In this document: piece by piece, positions 46,468 to 58,600 of the stretch
Layout of the letters: the number at the start of each line of letters is the position of its first letter
How positions within the stretch are numbered: the first letter of the stretch is position 1
DNA from: Whitmania pigra
Taxonomy: Eukaryota; Annelida; Clitellata; Hirudinida; Haemopidae
Direction of reading: 5' to 3'
Length of the DNA stretch: 64,000 nucleotides
Assembly (NCBI GenBank): GCA_021613335.1
Contig: JAJTWR010000308.1
Coordinates: 3,542,501 to 3,606,500, forward strand
Position numbers and translations under genes: made by a program
The notes under the pieces: generated by a model
Told to the model about the DNA's origin: nothing
What the model saw: the letters and a program-made list of their open reading frames with translations, nothing else
Databases searched by the model: none

Positions 46468-49400
46468 ATGAATCAGAAATTGAAGTGGCTTGTGTTTCAT
46501 AGTAGATGCGAATGCCTGGCATACTTTAGCATTTGGATTATTTCTGTGATGAAGATTATATATTCATTATGGAAAACATCACAAGGTGTGGTATTTTATT
46601 TTGTAACTATAATTTGCAGTTTATTTTGTGCGTTACTCTCTTTTTTTGTACTTTGGGAATGTATTTCAGTTCTAGAATTGGAAAGATTTACAAGCCATTT
46701 CCATGATGGATGGATTATCATCGGTAGAAAGGTGTACGATATTATAGGTTCATGTTATTTTTCCTAATTTGTGCTATTCTAATTATAATGAAAATTGAAT
46801 TTACAGCAGGATCAGTCTGATTTTGAATGGATCTCTTGGAAGGAAATTGTGTTTGGTGGCATGTGGTTATGGTTTGTTTTGCACATATTTATTGCACAGA
46901 CTTTGAGGAGGCTACATTTGCTCAAGGTGATGCGTTGGTTATTCCCATTTTACCCAGGGATAGGATTGCTTGATATTTATAAATAGATGATTTTTTTTCA
47001 GATGAGGAAATATATTTTCATCAGTTTCTCAATAGTTTTTTTGGTTATGACCTTAGGACCATCTCTTACATTTTTCTACCTGAGCCAAATTGTTTTCATA
47101 GTAACTGTTGGTTATCTGACAAATTCCAACTGGGCAGTTTGGAGCACTTCATTAGCCTTTTTATCATTTCTTGTTGTACCAGAATTTAAAAGCATTTTGG
47201 TATGTACTTTATTAATTATATTAAGTTGATGTCTTCTGTAAAATGTTTACAGAAATTGGTATGTTACTTTTTAGACAGACTTTGGTTTGTTTATGGCTTG
47301 TGGTGATGTTAGCTTTTACTTTCAAGAGTATCTCTTGACAATGGGCCTTCTGAGATACACAGATAGTGCCCTTTTTATTGCTAGTAGCGGGGATTTGTTT
47401 CTTAAGAGTCATGTTAGCCTCAAAACAAAGCTTGGAGGACATTCAAATGGCAACCTTAAAGAGAGAAAGATTCCTTCCTGGCAATGGTCAGACATTCTCT
47501 GCTACAACCTCTATTTTCCATTATCCATCTTTGGTCCATTCATAACATTTGAAGACTTTTATTTTCAGGCAAGTTTTATTATGTTGAAATGGACTTTCTC
47601 CACATTATGTATTTCTTTAACAGTTTATCCAGGTACATATAACTTGTTTGGGGGATGTGATTCAGAGAATTCGGAAGGCTGTGATAAAATCTTGCATTTG
47701 GTTCTTGGTTATGGAGACAAGCTCTCACTTTATATATTATTCTGCTCTAATAAACAACCCGCACGTACTCCACTCAGTTCCACTGTGGTCACTGGCAGGT
47801 GTTGGTTATGTTACGGGTCAGATGTTTATGGTCAAGTATTTTATCCTGTGGAATAGTATTTCTGTGGTTACTTTGCTCGATCACATCTCTATTCCTGCTC
47901 TTCCGTGTTGTATTTCACGAGTTTACCTCTATTCGGACATGTGGAAGTGAGGCTTCATCATTCTCATCATCATCACCACCACCACCACTTGGAGTTGAAT
48001 ATGAACATTTGAATTGTTAAGCAATGTTTAAGTAATTCAAATCATTCAGTATGATTACTTGCAGCTATATAATATAGATTAAATTCATGAGCAGATTGAC
48101 TGAACGGGTTACATATTAATGGCAACAGTCGTAACGTGTTTGAAACTCAGCCTGCATTGCCACAAGTGCCCTTGGGAACTAGCACTATATAAATGGTTAC
48201 AAGTAGTGCCTCTGAAGCTATATAGATGAAGTTACAAAAATTGTTTTATTGATATTTTTTAACAAATGGCCGTGGGGAGTATTGCATTGCTGAATAAACA
48301 CCCTCTGTTAACCTTCTGGTGTAAATGCTCAATAATGTGCAGTGGTTCTCGATGTTTAGTAGCTTCATTTATATAGTGCCACTCGTGCTTCTCACAACCA
48401 TTTATTTAGTGCTCCATCCCAAGGGCACTTGTAGCAGTGCAGGCTGGGTTTCGAAGTGACACATTGTGACCGTTCCTATTACCGCAGGAACGTAGGCCAT
48501 TCCGCCAACCTGCACACCATGAGTCACTTTTGCTACAGTTTCTTTTCAGTCTAAGCGCTTATTTATAATTTGTTGTTCTACATCAAGTTTAATCATTGGC
48601 TGTCTTTTTTTGTACTGAAAGTAAATTAATGAAGGCTATAAACAATTTATAAAATTAAGTTTTGTTTTGCTGTGTTATTTACTTCATCCGAACAATATGA
48701 TGGTTGGCTTGTTGTTATTTTGTAACTTTGACAAGTTGGACGAAAGAATCTTAATCTTATGAAAAAGCTTCATGAAATGGGCATTGTTAATGTCCTTCTT
48801 ATGGAAACACTCTCATGTTGTGTGCCTGTCTTTAAGAGATTGACACTGAATATTTTGTTCCAGGATGTTTGACAGGGGCCTTTATGAATTTTTAAAGAGG
48901 TATGTCATTCATGGCTTTTCTTTTATAGCAACATCGAGATACTTTATGTTTTTCGCAGACACATTTACATACCGATGGGAGGAAACAGGCAAGGCAGAAT
49001 GAGACGTCAAGTGGCATCGTTGACATCTTTTGCATTTGTGTTGCTTTGGCATGGAGTGACCAACTCAATAATGGTTTGGGTGGTGGTGAATTTAGTGGCC
49101 TTATTCTGTGAGGAGATTCTCTTGATAAATGCAATTATAACAGAGGTTTTATTTCAAACTTTCAAGAGCTTGATGAAATTTTATGAACAATGAAACTTAT
49201 CAGCGTTTCTGTGATCGGCAGAAATTGAACATTTCTCCCGCTTGGGCGCGGAGAGTACATTCAGTGGTCAGCATACCGATACTAGGTTTGTCCACGTTTG
49301 GAATATTTGTCTTCTTGGGAAGCCTAGAGTCTGCCTCCATAATATGCTACAGGATTCTGACAGAAGGTGGAACTGCTTTTGTTTTATATCTAAGTTTTGT

Positions 49401-49554
49401 TCCGATTCACTCAACAATTTAAACCATATTAACAGGATTGCCAATAAATGTACTTTTTCTGTGCATAATAGCATATTGCATGATTGAAACTGGTAAAGAT
49501 TGTGAAAATTATTTGAACACAAAGAAGTCAGAGAAATCTCTTAAGACAGATTGA
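46468..49554 (+). CDS. HHAT: Hedgehog acyltransferase-like MBOAT protein
   Basis: Ten exons: 46468-46585, 46670-46731, 46807-46926, 47002-47199, 47275-47568, 47666-47946, 48864-48899, 48959-49145, 49204-49366 and 49436-49554 (TGA): 1578 bp, 525 residues. Phases agree throughout. Intron 5 uses a GC donor (CAG|GCAAGT). Many hydrophobic segments fit the multi-pass MBOAT fold. Catalytic residues are aspartate 361 (MWKMFDRGLYEF) and histidine 401 (LLWHG); their spacing of 40 equals that in human HHAT (D339, H379). IYIPMGG and DFEW motifs also match. The His separates it from HHATL, which lacks it. It should palmitoylate the N-terminus of Hedgehog in the ER or Golgi. The ATG choice is tentative. 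It converges with the polycystin gene. Confidence 0.9.
48112..48236 (+). mobile_element. SINE family B, partial, sense in HHAT intron 6
   Basis: GGCAACAGTCGTAACGTGTT..., CCTTGGGAACTAGCACTATA and GTGCCTCTGAAGCTATATAG match the reverse complement of the copy at 55427-55605. The first tRNA-like box is missing. Confidence 0.75.
48371..48535 (-). mobile_element. SINE family B, antisense in HHAT intron 6
   Basis: Same family in the opposite direction, about 135 bp downstream of the previous copy: TATATAGTGCCACTCGTGCT, GGCACTTGTAGCAGTGCAGG and CTGGGTTTCGAAGTGACACA. Includes the tRNA-like half. Confidence 0.8.
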
Positions 49555-49606
49555 TAACTACTAAAGACTATTACTTGTTTTTATAATAGTCATTGAATGC
49601 ATTGAA

Positions 49607-52600
49607 TCAAATGTCATCATCATTTTCATCATCATCATGTCTAGTTAGGTAATTCAGTCTGTGCTGGGTTACATCCAGTGAGACGGATATGACGAAGAAC
49701 GGATCTGTCAGTTCCTCCAGAAGATCTGAGGAGGTGATGGATTCACTTCCGTCCGACGTTCCACACAAATCTGAGATTTCGTAGTTTGAATTTTCATCAC
49801 TGCAATTCATTGACACATCATCAAAATCTTCATTGTTGCATTTCAAGTAAATGTTGAAATCATGTTCATTATATTCCCACGAAGTGTCATCAGAGTCCCT
49901 TTCCTCACTCAACTCTTGAAATTGAACTCTTTGAAAAGCCTTTAAATGATTTCAGAATGATGCAGTTAAAAAGTTCCTTTTATGTAAATAATACTATATT
50001 TATGTTTAACTCACGGGACGTTTGGAATTCCTAGATCTGAAAAATAACATTAATTCATGGACTGCAGATTGTGTTTTGAGGTGCTTCTCATGAAGGAGTA
50101 GTGAATTTTCTTGTCTCAAATTTCTGAATGTGCGCAAAACTACCGACACGGAATATGCGAAAAAGAGTGTGTTGAATGTAATCACGAGCATTGTTAAGAA
50201 TGGTTGCAAGGCGTGCCCAAAGTTGGCATGCAAAGTTGTTGATTGGTGAAGGTTCATCATAAAAGTGATCACAAAACTCTCATATTGACCTGGTGGAGGT
50301 ACCTGAATGGATCAAACATCAAGTCACACTGTGGTTCATATGATTGGTGAATTTAGGCAAAGTAATTACCAGGAAATGACTTAATGCTGCCACCAATGCG
50401 AGAATAGACCAATGTAAGAGAAATGCTTTTGACAAATTTGTCAATAGTTTTGTGAAAGTCTTCAAAATATGGCTGAAAGTGCTCAAGTTTTGTAAACCTT
50501 CTATGCTCTGGTTGATCAAATAATAGTAACTTTATAAATATCATTTGAATTTTATTGAAATTATTTTAAATGCAAAATTACCTCTGAAATGAGAACCCAG
50601 AAAAGCATTGCATTGGTAATGTTCAGGGCTTCTTTGTAGAAACATGACTTCTTAAAACTTGTAAATGATTCTCTATTCTTTAAGTAGTCGTGACATATTT
50701 GCTTGTCAATGGTTATAGTATAAATGAAAGATAAGGCTGAAATCCAACATAGTATTATCTTCAAAATGCCATAGAATCTTGTCTTTTTGCTGCTTTGCTT
50801 TGACATACAGTGAAAAATCAAACAGGTGCTCAGAGCCATTTGGAAAACCTTTATTAATTGCAAATTATTAATAGGTCAGAGTGGTTTCAAATTGCATTTA
50901 TTCATGAATCACCAACCGAAGAGATCAATCCTATGATAGTTCCTTGTGACTTGATATTAGACAGTTGGACAAATTCAAACGACTTTAGGGAATAGACATA
51001 ACCTGGAGATATTTAAACAGTATCTAAATTTAGAAGAAGTATATTTAAAAAATGAGTCATGATAGTGATCAAGGTTATGAAAAATGATTTTTTTTAAGGT
51101 GTTGCACACCTGTGCAAGAAAATTCCAAGGCCAAAGTAATTGAGGAAAATATATCATAGCTAGGCATATAGGCCACAAATTCTTGGAGCAGAACTTTTGT
51201 CCTGTCAAGGATGTTTTAATTTTAAGAATGTTTTGTTGTCATAAGAGGAAATGTTGAAACTTTTATTTTAACTTACCTTATATCTATCCATGCCTGTTTT
51301 TTCAAGCGATGTAATAATTCTTCTGATCGACTATAGTTTTTTATTAGTACTGAATATCCTTCCTCCCCATAATGACCAAGTTTTCCCCTCAATCTGAGCA
51401 AATTTTGAGACTTTTTATGCATTAGAGTTTTTATTAAACATGGCACCCCGTTAACTAATGCCTCGCATAAGGAACGCCATCAAAAAAGCGCGGGTTCGTC
51501 GCATAACAAACTCGTTTTCATAAGACGAACGCCTCCCCTTCAACGTTCCCTCCCTTGACAAGATAGCTCGAAACTTAAACGTAAAGCTACTAATAATACT
51601 GGATCAAACGATTAAAGAAAAAAGTGCAACTTGAAGTTTAAACCAGAATGGTTGAAATTGCTAGTAAAAACTGAAATGCCGACTTCTTTCACAAGACAGT
51701 TAGCAAAACTGGGCGACATCATTTATCGTGAAAGTGCGTCGGTGACTCGGTGCTAGGACTAGAATTCGATTTCTTTACGTACGTAACGTATTTTAATAAA
51801 TGAAAATGTACATGAACTTATTTTCTACATACAGCAATAGATATGATTTAAGCAGTGTGCAGTATTTCATACTTTTTCTCTATTGACTGATTATCCAGTT
51901 TCCTCTTAACACCTCCAGACATTTGTAGAACGAAAAAAAAATCGGAATAGCTCGTTACAGAACAGCTTGCTATCCTTTAGATCAGGCACGTCAAACTCAA
52001 ATAACATCGTAAGATAATTTCAGTATTCCGACTGCACTACCAAACCTAAGAAACCAATATTGCAGTTTTCAAGGATTATATTTAATTAACGCGCATGTTA
52101 CAATTTAATGTCTACAGTAATCTACCGCTCTACAACGCCAAATTTAACAGTTGTAATCGAGCATGTATTCAAGATAATTCAATAATCTTCAGTGTTTTGT
52201 CCTGGGGCTTGATATCTCCTTTTCGCGACAATTTTACGTATGTCTGGCTGAAATGTATTCGCACTTCCAAATTTGATCAGGTATAACAAATGTCCATCAG
52301 TCAGCCTCGTTCTCTGAAACGTTTTTGTTTTCAAGAAGGAAAATAACTGTTCACTCACGTAAGTGGAACCAAACATGACCATAATCCTTGTTGCAAACTT
52401 TCTGAAGTTTGTAAATTTTTTAGGAAGATATGAAAAGAAGCCAAGTATCTCCACCTTCAGATATTTTCCTTCACCTCCACCTTCCCCTCTTAGTGTAGAA
52501 TCCGACTGCATTTCTAATAGCTACATCAGCAGGATTTCCTCTGCCTTGACAACGTCAAAGGTGAATGGTGCTTTAATGCAAAGCAGTGTTCAAAAGATGA

Positions 52601-55600
52601 GAAATCACGAAATCTTTCCTGGAATTCTTTTGACAACAACTCCAGGTGACTCCCACACTCAGCAAAGGCAAGTAAAGACTCAGTATTGACAGGGTTTCTT
52701 GTGTGACTTCTCGTTACTTCCACAAGCTAAATTTTATATCAAACCACTTTATGTTGTCATGCAACTGAGTGATGAGTTTGTAAGCCAAAGCAGACGACAA
52801 CCGGAAAAACATGAAATAAAATACAAAGGACATAAATTCTTAGATTACCTAATCTACAAAGATAAACCATAGTAATTAAAATCATTACAACTTTTTCATT
52901 TCAGTTGGTAAATTAAATTTTATAGCCATTTGTTGATTTTAATGTTTAAACTGCGCTTATCGCCATTAACTGAGTCAATTACGGTAAACTATGTGCGGGC
53001 CGTGTGTTTGACATGCCTGATTTAGATAATGCCAACAAGAATGAGTGAATTGGATTCGGCGACATAAAAGAATCGACATAACCGATGAGAAAATGCTAAG
53101 ACAAGAGGGAATTTGGAGGTTCCACTTCAAAAACCTCGACTTGATAAGGCTGGTGAGTTAACCGAGGTCGAGATCAGTGGGTTCCAATGTATCCAGGTTT
53201 TTATCATTACTATTTCCGTTTAAGTCTGTACTAAATGTAGTTAAATAACTGTATTTACTACAATAAGTAGTTATAACTACTAACTATTTCACAAAAGTAA
53301 CTACAACTACCCAGAAGCAAACATAGTTATAACTACTGTCTAACTACTGAAAATTTAGTTATAACTTATAACTACTGAAACTGCTGCAGTTAAAGTGGCC
53401 ACCACTGCCTAGTACACTAATTTTTAACTGGAACTAGCAAGACTTACTTCAAATCATGCATATGTTTAACCATTTATCATGATATTATACATGATATAGG
53501 TATCTCACAAATATTGTAATTGTTGTTACTACTACATAACCCACGTGAAAGAAAGTTGATTTTCATTGTAGATCCATGGTTCGATGCCATCTGTAGCATT
53601 AGAAATCATCCATCCAGGATTATACACCATCTTGTCTGGAAGCCAATTAGGGTTGCACAGACACATTTTGTTATTTTCTTGAATCTCACTGGTAATACAA
53701 TCAACTACAAAATGCATTAAAAAAATACATTTTTAGAACAAAACGTTATTTTTTGGATATGTGACATTTTGGAAAAGGTTCTACTTCAACATTTCCATAA
53801 TGGAAATTACTTATAGGAATGTTAATCGCACGCTTTTTTGAAAAAGGTCACTGCCAAAATAAAAAATTCAATTTTACCATAATTGTTTATATTAAAAATT
53901 GAAGATACTTTGGGAGCGTTTTTTTTTCAGATTTACTTATTTAATTCGGTAGTATTTATGTTGTTTTTGGGAGCATTAAAGTTTATAACTCTAACATAAC
54001 ATTTACAAACTTACACATCAATTCTACAAGTGCAACGAAAAGGTAACATTGTAATTAACATAATTGTAGCATCATGTGCGCAGTCATTATGTTCTGCTAG
54101 ACAATGTAGATATACGATGAAGTTTCTCCTCGAATTTACCAATATTATAAAAGCATAAAGAATCTTAAAGCATGTGCTCTAAAGCATTAGATAACTTGTT
54201 CTGCACACTGAAGTGTTCAGAGAATTTCCAGTGTCTGGTTCTAAAATCTAAAACTTGTTCATAAAGTTTAATTATTTATCCTGAACTTACAGGCTTCTGA
54301 TAAGCAACTGTATGATAAACCCATCTCTAAAAGATGAATCAACGAATACTGAGTCTCATATCTGTGATATTAGAATAAATGTCGAAAGAGCTAGTTTAAA
54401 AAATTCACTTTAGAAAATCTTCCAGTTTCTTAAAAAAAGGAATAAGCTAAATGAACCAATAACTGCCTATTTGATGTTCAGTGATGTTTCAAACAAGTTT
54501 ACATTCACAACTTCCTTGTATTCTTTCCCTTCTTTGATGGAAGCTCAATGTATGCTCCCATCATATCAATAGCGATCAACAATTTGGATTTTTAAGTGAC
54601 ATTCCAGTGACCATTCTTCTAATGGAGCAGTTCTTCTTTTCTATGTGATTCTTCAAATTAAGCATGATTTCTCGTCCTATTCTCCTTTATTTCTTTCAGT
54701 ATTATATAATCACTTTTCTTACGAGTAATAATGAGACTTATACAACTTAATATAACAAATGTTCATTTTGACCCCCATGGCTAAGACTATGATTATCAAT
54801 AGCAGGTATAGAAGGATGTTAAGATTGTGTTTATTGTTATTACTTTAAATGTTATAACTTTTAAACAACTTAAGCTTTTAATAATGCAATAACATGTTTA
54901 TCCTTCTGCAACCAAGAGCAACTTACTGGAAGTGCTTCTTATTTGACGAATTCGAATAGGTTGATTTAAAATAAATTGTCCTTCTCCAGGGAGAGAAAAT
55001 ACTTTTATCATGCTTGCATTTATCCAAGCCCAAATAATGTCATATCTGAAATTTGGAATGAATGCAAATAGATTGGAACAATCATCTTTGATTGGAAATG
55101 TTTCATGAACAAAACGGATCACACAAAAACCTTTCTGAAACTTGTATGCCTGAAATCTCATAACCAAGCTTGAAATCAAAGTGTTTCTCCATGGCTGATC
55201 TAAGTTCCATGCGCTCTTTGTTATTGACAGCTGACATCAGAAATATGCCAACATTCAGTGTCAAGATCAATTGGAGTGCAACTGTCTTTAGGCTATGCTT
55301 TAAAAATTGTCTTCTCTCATGTCTATTTTTAGCTTGTGATAATGAAAAACCACCTAGTGGTCTAATTTTTGATGTCTGGAAATATGAATGAAGCTGGATT
55401 AATTGTTATTGTTCTCTAATTGTAACTTCATTTATATAGCGCCATATGCATAGCGTCAGAGGCGCTTCTTGTAACCATTTATATAGCGCTCCTTCCCAAG
55501 GGCGCTGGCGGCAGTGCAGGCTGGGTTTCGAACACGACACATTACGACTGTTGCCATTACCGCCGTATGCAGGCACGTAACCCGTTCGGCTATCCTGCAT

Positions 55601-58600
55601 GCCAGCTCTAAACATTTAAAAATAAATTGTTTCATTAAACAATGTGGTAATATTAATGGGATTTTGATTATACAGTCAGGACAGACACCACGAGGACACA
55701 CTATTATTTCGTGATACACGAAACACAAATTTGATCATGGGGAAATTAATTTTAATATAAAAAAAATGTGATTTCCAGGCGGTCAATAACCATGAAAGAC
55801 ACTTTCTAAAATTATCAAAAAATGAATTAAATCTCATGAAAAAATTATTAATAATAAATGTTTTTTCCTTTATTCTCAGTAACTTTAAAACATCTGTTAT
55901 CCATTTATTTTGTCAAGGTTTTTATGAATTTATTGTCCAATTCTTTCAAGGCATTCCTAATGTCTTTTTCCAGGTCAGATTTGGAGTGGAACTGTTTTCC
56001 ATTGTTGTAAATCAGTCTTGACAACATGCCCCAAACGAATTATATAGGATTTAAGTCTGGGGAACAGGCTGGCCAACTCATAACCTTCAAATTTGTGCTC
56101 TGGAAATTGTCTGCGACAACTTGGAAGTTTGGATCGGGCATTATCTTGCTGGAAAACACAATCTCCTCATTAATAAACTTTCACAAAAGGTAGGAGATGA
56201 TTTTTTAACACTTTGATGTAATCCACTGAAGATTATCTCACCTAGAAAGACCAATTCAGTCAATCCTTCACTGGAAATTCCTTCCCAAATCATCACCGAT
56301 CCTGCTCCATGATTTTGACTAAAAAGAGTTTCTTTTTCTAATCTGAGGTCATGCCAGAAGAATTGATGACCATCATGTCCATACAAGTTCAATTTCTTCT
56401 TATCTGATAAAATAATATTGCTCATTTCACTCTTGCCAACTTGTGATGGTTTTTGAGAGCCTGAATCTTTAATCTTTTTTATGTGATTAAATACTACTAG
56501 ATCTCTAATAACTTAATTTATTTTTAATTTTTAAATCAGGTTCATTTCTAATTTGATTTGCTGAAAATCTACCTGTGGAAACCTTTTCTTCAGTTTCATG
56601 AGTCTTCCATGATTATTTTTTCTCCATATTCCTCAGGAGTTTTTGAGTAGTTCCAGACAACAGTCTTGGATCCATTGAGCTCTTAGGCAATTTCTCTGGC
56701 CAAATAATTTGTTTTGTCTGAAGGCTTCAATCTGTCTCTTCTCCTTGTCAGATAACATTTTTCCTCCAAATTAATTTTTTACTCCTTTTTATTATATCCT
56801 TGCGGTTTCAAATGGCCCTAAAAATGCTATTTTGCATGTTCACAAGATCTACTTATTAAATTTATTTGAAATTTTACGGGATGTTTTGCATATAATAAAG
56901 CGATCATATATATAAAATTGAGTGATATTGAACTTATGTTTAGCGAGTTATCAGAAAATTATGAGGTGTCCTCATAGTTTCCGTCCAGACTGTAAATGTG
57001 ATCCTTTATTTTGATAAGACAGGAATTGATCCCAGTGGCGTAGCTAGGGTATTTTGCGCCCGGGAACGAACTATAAAATTGGCCCATTCACCCCGTTTAA
57101 GCACGACATTTTTCTATTACATCGAATAACGAACAAAATTTAAATGTTGATGAAACATTATATTTAAAGAAGCAAATTTATAGAAATTACTTGGTACTCC
57201 GCCTAGGAGCTTCTTCAGGATCCTCAGAGGAGTTTCCCCGTCTTCAAACATTTCGGAACTTTGAATCTCCTTATGTTTTCGGGGGCAGGCCGCATCTGGT
57301 GATCAGCCAGATGTCCCTGTCGTTTTTGTCTTTAAGGACCCAACTCTTACCACCGGCTATGAGAGGCACTCATTGGCCTTGTTATGCCGGTCACTGCTGC
57401 CTGGACTGGAGCGACTGTGAAAGCTCTCAATGGCTTCTTCATGTTGTGTGCTACCTGCTTTTCACCTGCAAACTTTTGACTATGCAAGACTCTCATTGGC
57501 CTTTTTATGTCAACCACCTCCACCCCAGCTTGCCTGCAACAGTCATGAAAGCTCTCAGTGGCTTCTTCACACCGTGTACTTAATATATGCAAACTGGGCC
57601 TTATATTTTCTTTGTAGTGGCAATCGGAGAAATTTTCGGGACTCGACCGCTGGCCTTTTCGCGGCTGCGGTTTGATCCGCAGTTCATATTGCTTTGCAAG
57701 TCCACGGTCGGCCCATTTCTCCCGGCAATATCGCGCCACTTGGCCAATGGTTTGGCCCCGTCATTCAGTGGATCTTTCATATCTGAGACCTACGGCTTTT
57801 TTTAATAAAATTTGCGGTGAAATTAGAAGATTTGGAAATGAGTCATTTTCATAAAACTCAATAAAATCATGAAAATCCATTGGAGTTTCTAATAGAACTT
57901 CAATCCAGTTACTGAGCAGTGTTTTGCAATCGTCAATTTCTGTAAAAAAAAAAAAATCGTGCCCATTGATGTCTGTGTCTTAGTAATTTCCAAAATCTTT
58001 GCAATTTTGATGAAGAATTTTAAAGCCCAGCAGCAATCCAGCTTTTGTGCTCAGGTCTTTTAGTCGTAAAAACGTGTTGACATTTCCTATTGAAGTCAAT
58101 CAAATATGATCTTCTTAACCCGCACAATTTCTTCTTCTGCTGAAAGCCCTGCATCTCTTGCCAGGAATCCAGGAATCTTCCAACGTCGCCTAATTCTTCT
58201 GTCCACCTCAATTCCCCAGGCTCTGGATTTTGTTTTGGCGTTTACTACAGCAACGTGGCTCAAATCATCATAAAGCTTGACAGGTTCTTGCTCCAAAGAT
58301 GATGTAATATCGGTTGCTGATTTCTTGAAATTCATAGTAGGATCTTGTAACCGCATCTGTAAACGTTCAATTTTTCCAAGAATGGCATTCCATAAAACAA
58401 TGAAGTTAAAATTTAATATGACAGTATCACTTCTAGTTTAGGCGTCATAGTTGAGTCCTCCGATAATTTGTCTGGCAGCCCTACTGTAGTCCTTCATGGA
58501 TAGCTTTAACAGCTTCTGATCGTGCTCCAACATGTTTCAGATTCCAGCTTTACTGTGACGGGCACAGCTTTTTTAAACTCGTCTCCAGTGGGCGGCAGAC

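Noticed and set aside
57191..57583. 130-codon plus-strand open frame
   Set aside because: Lies inside a hAT element, on the strand opposite to its transposase, and comes from a duplicated internal segment; no family signal.
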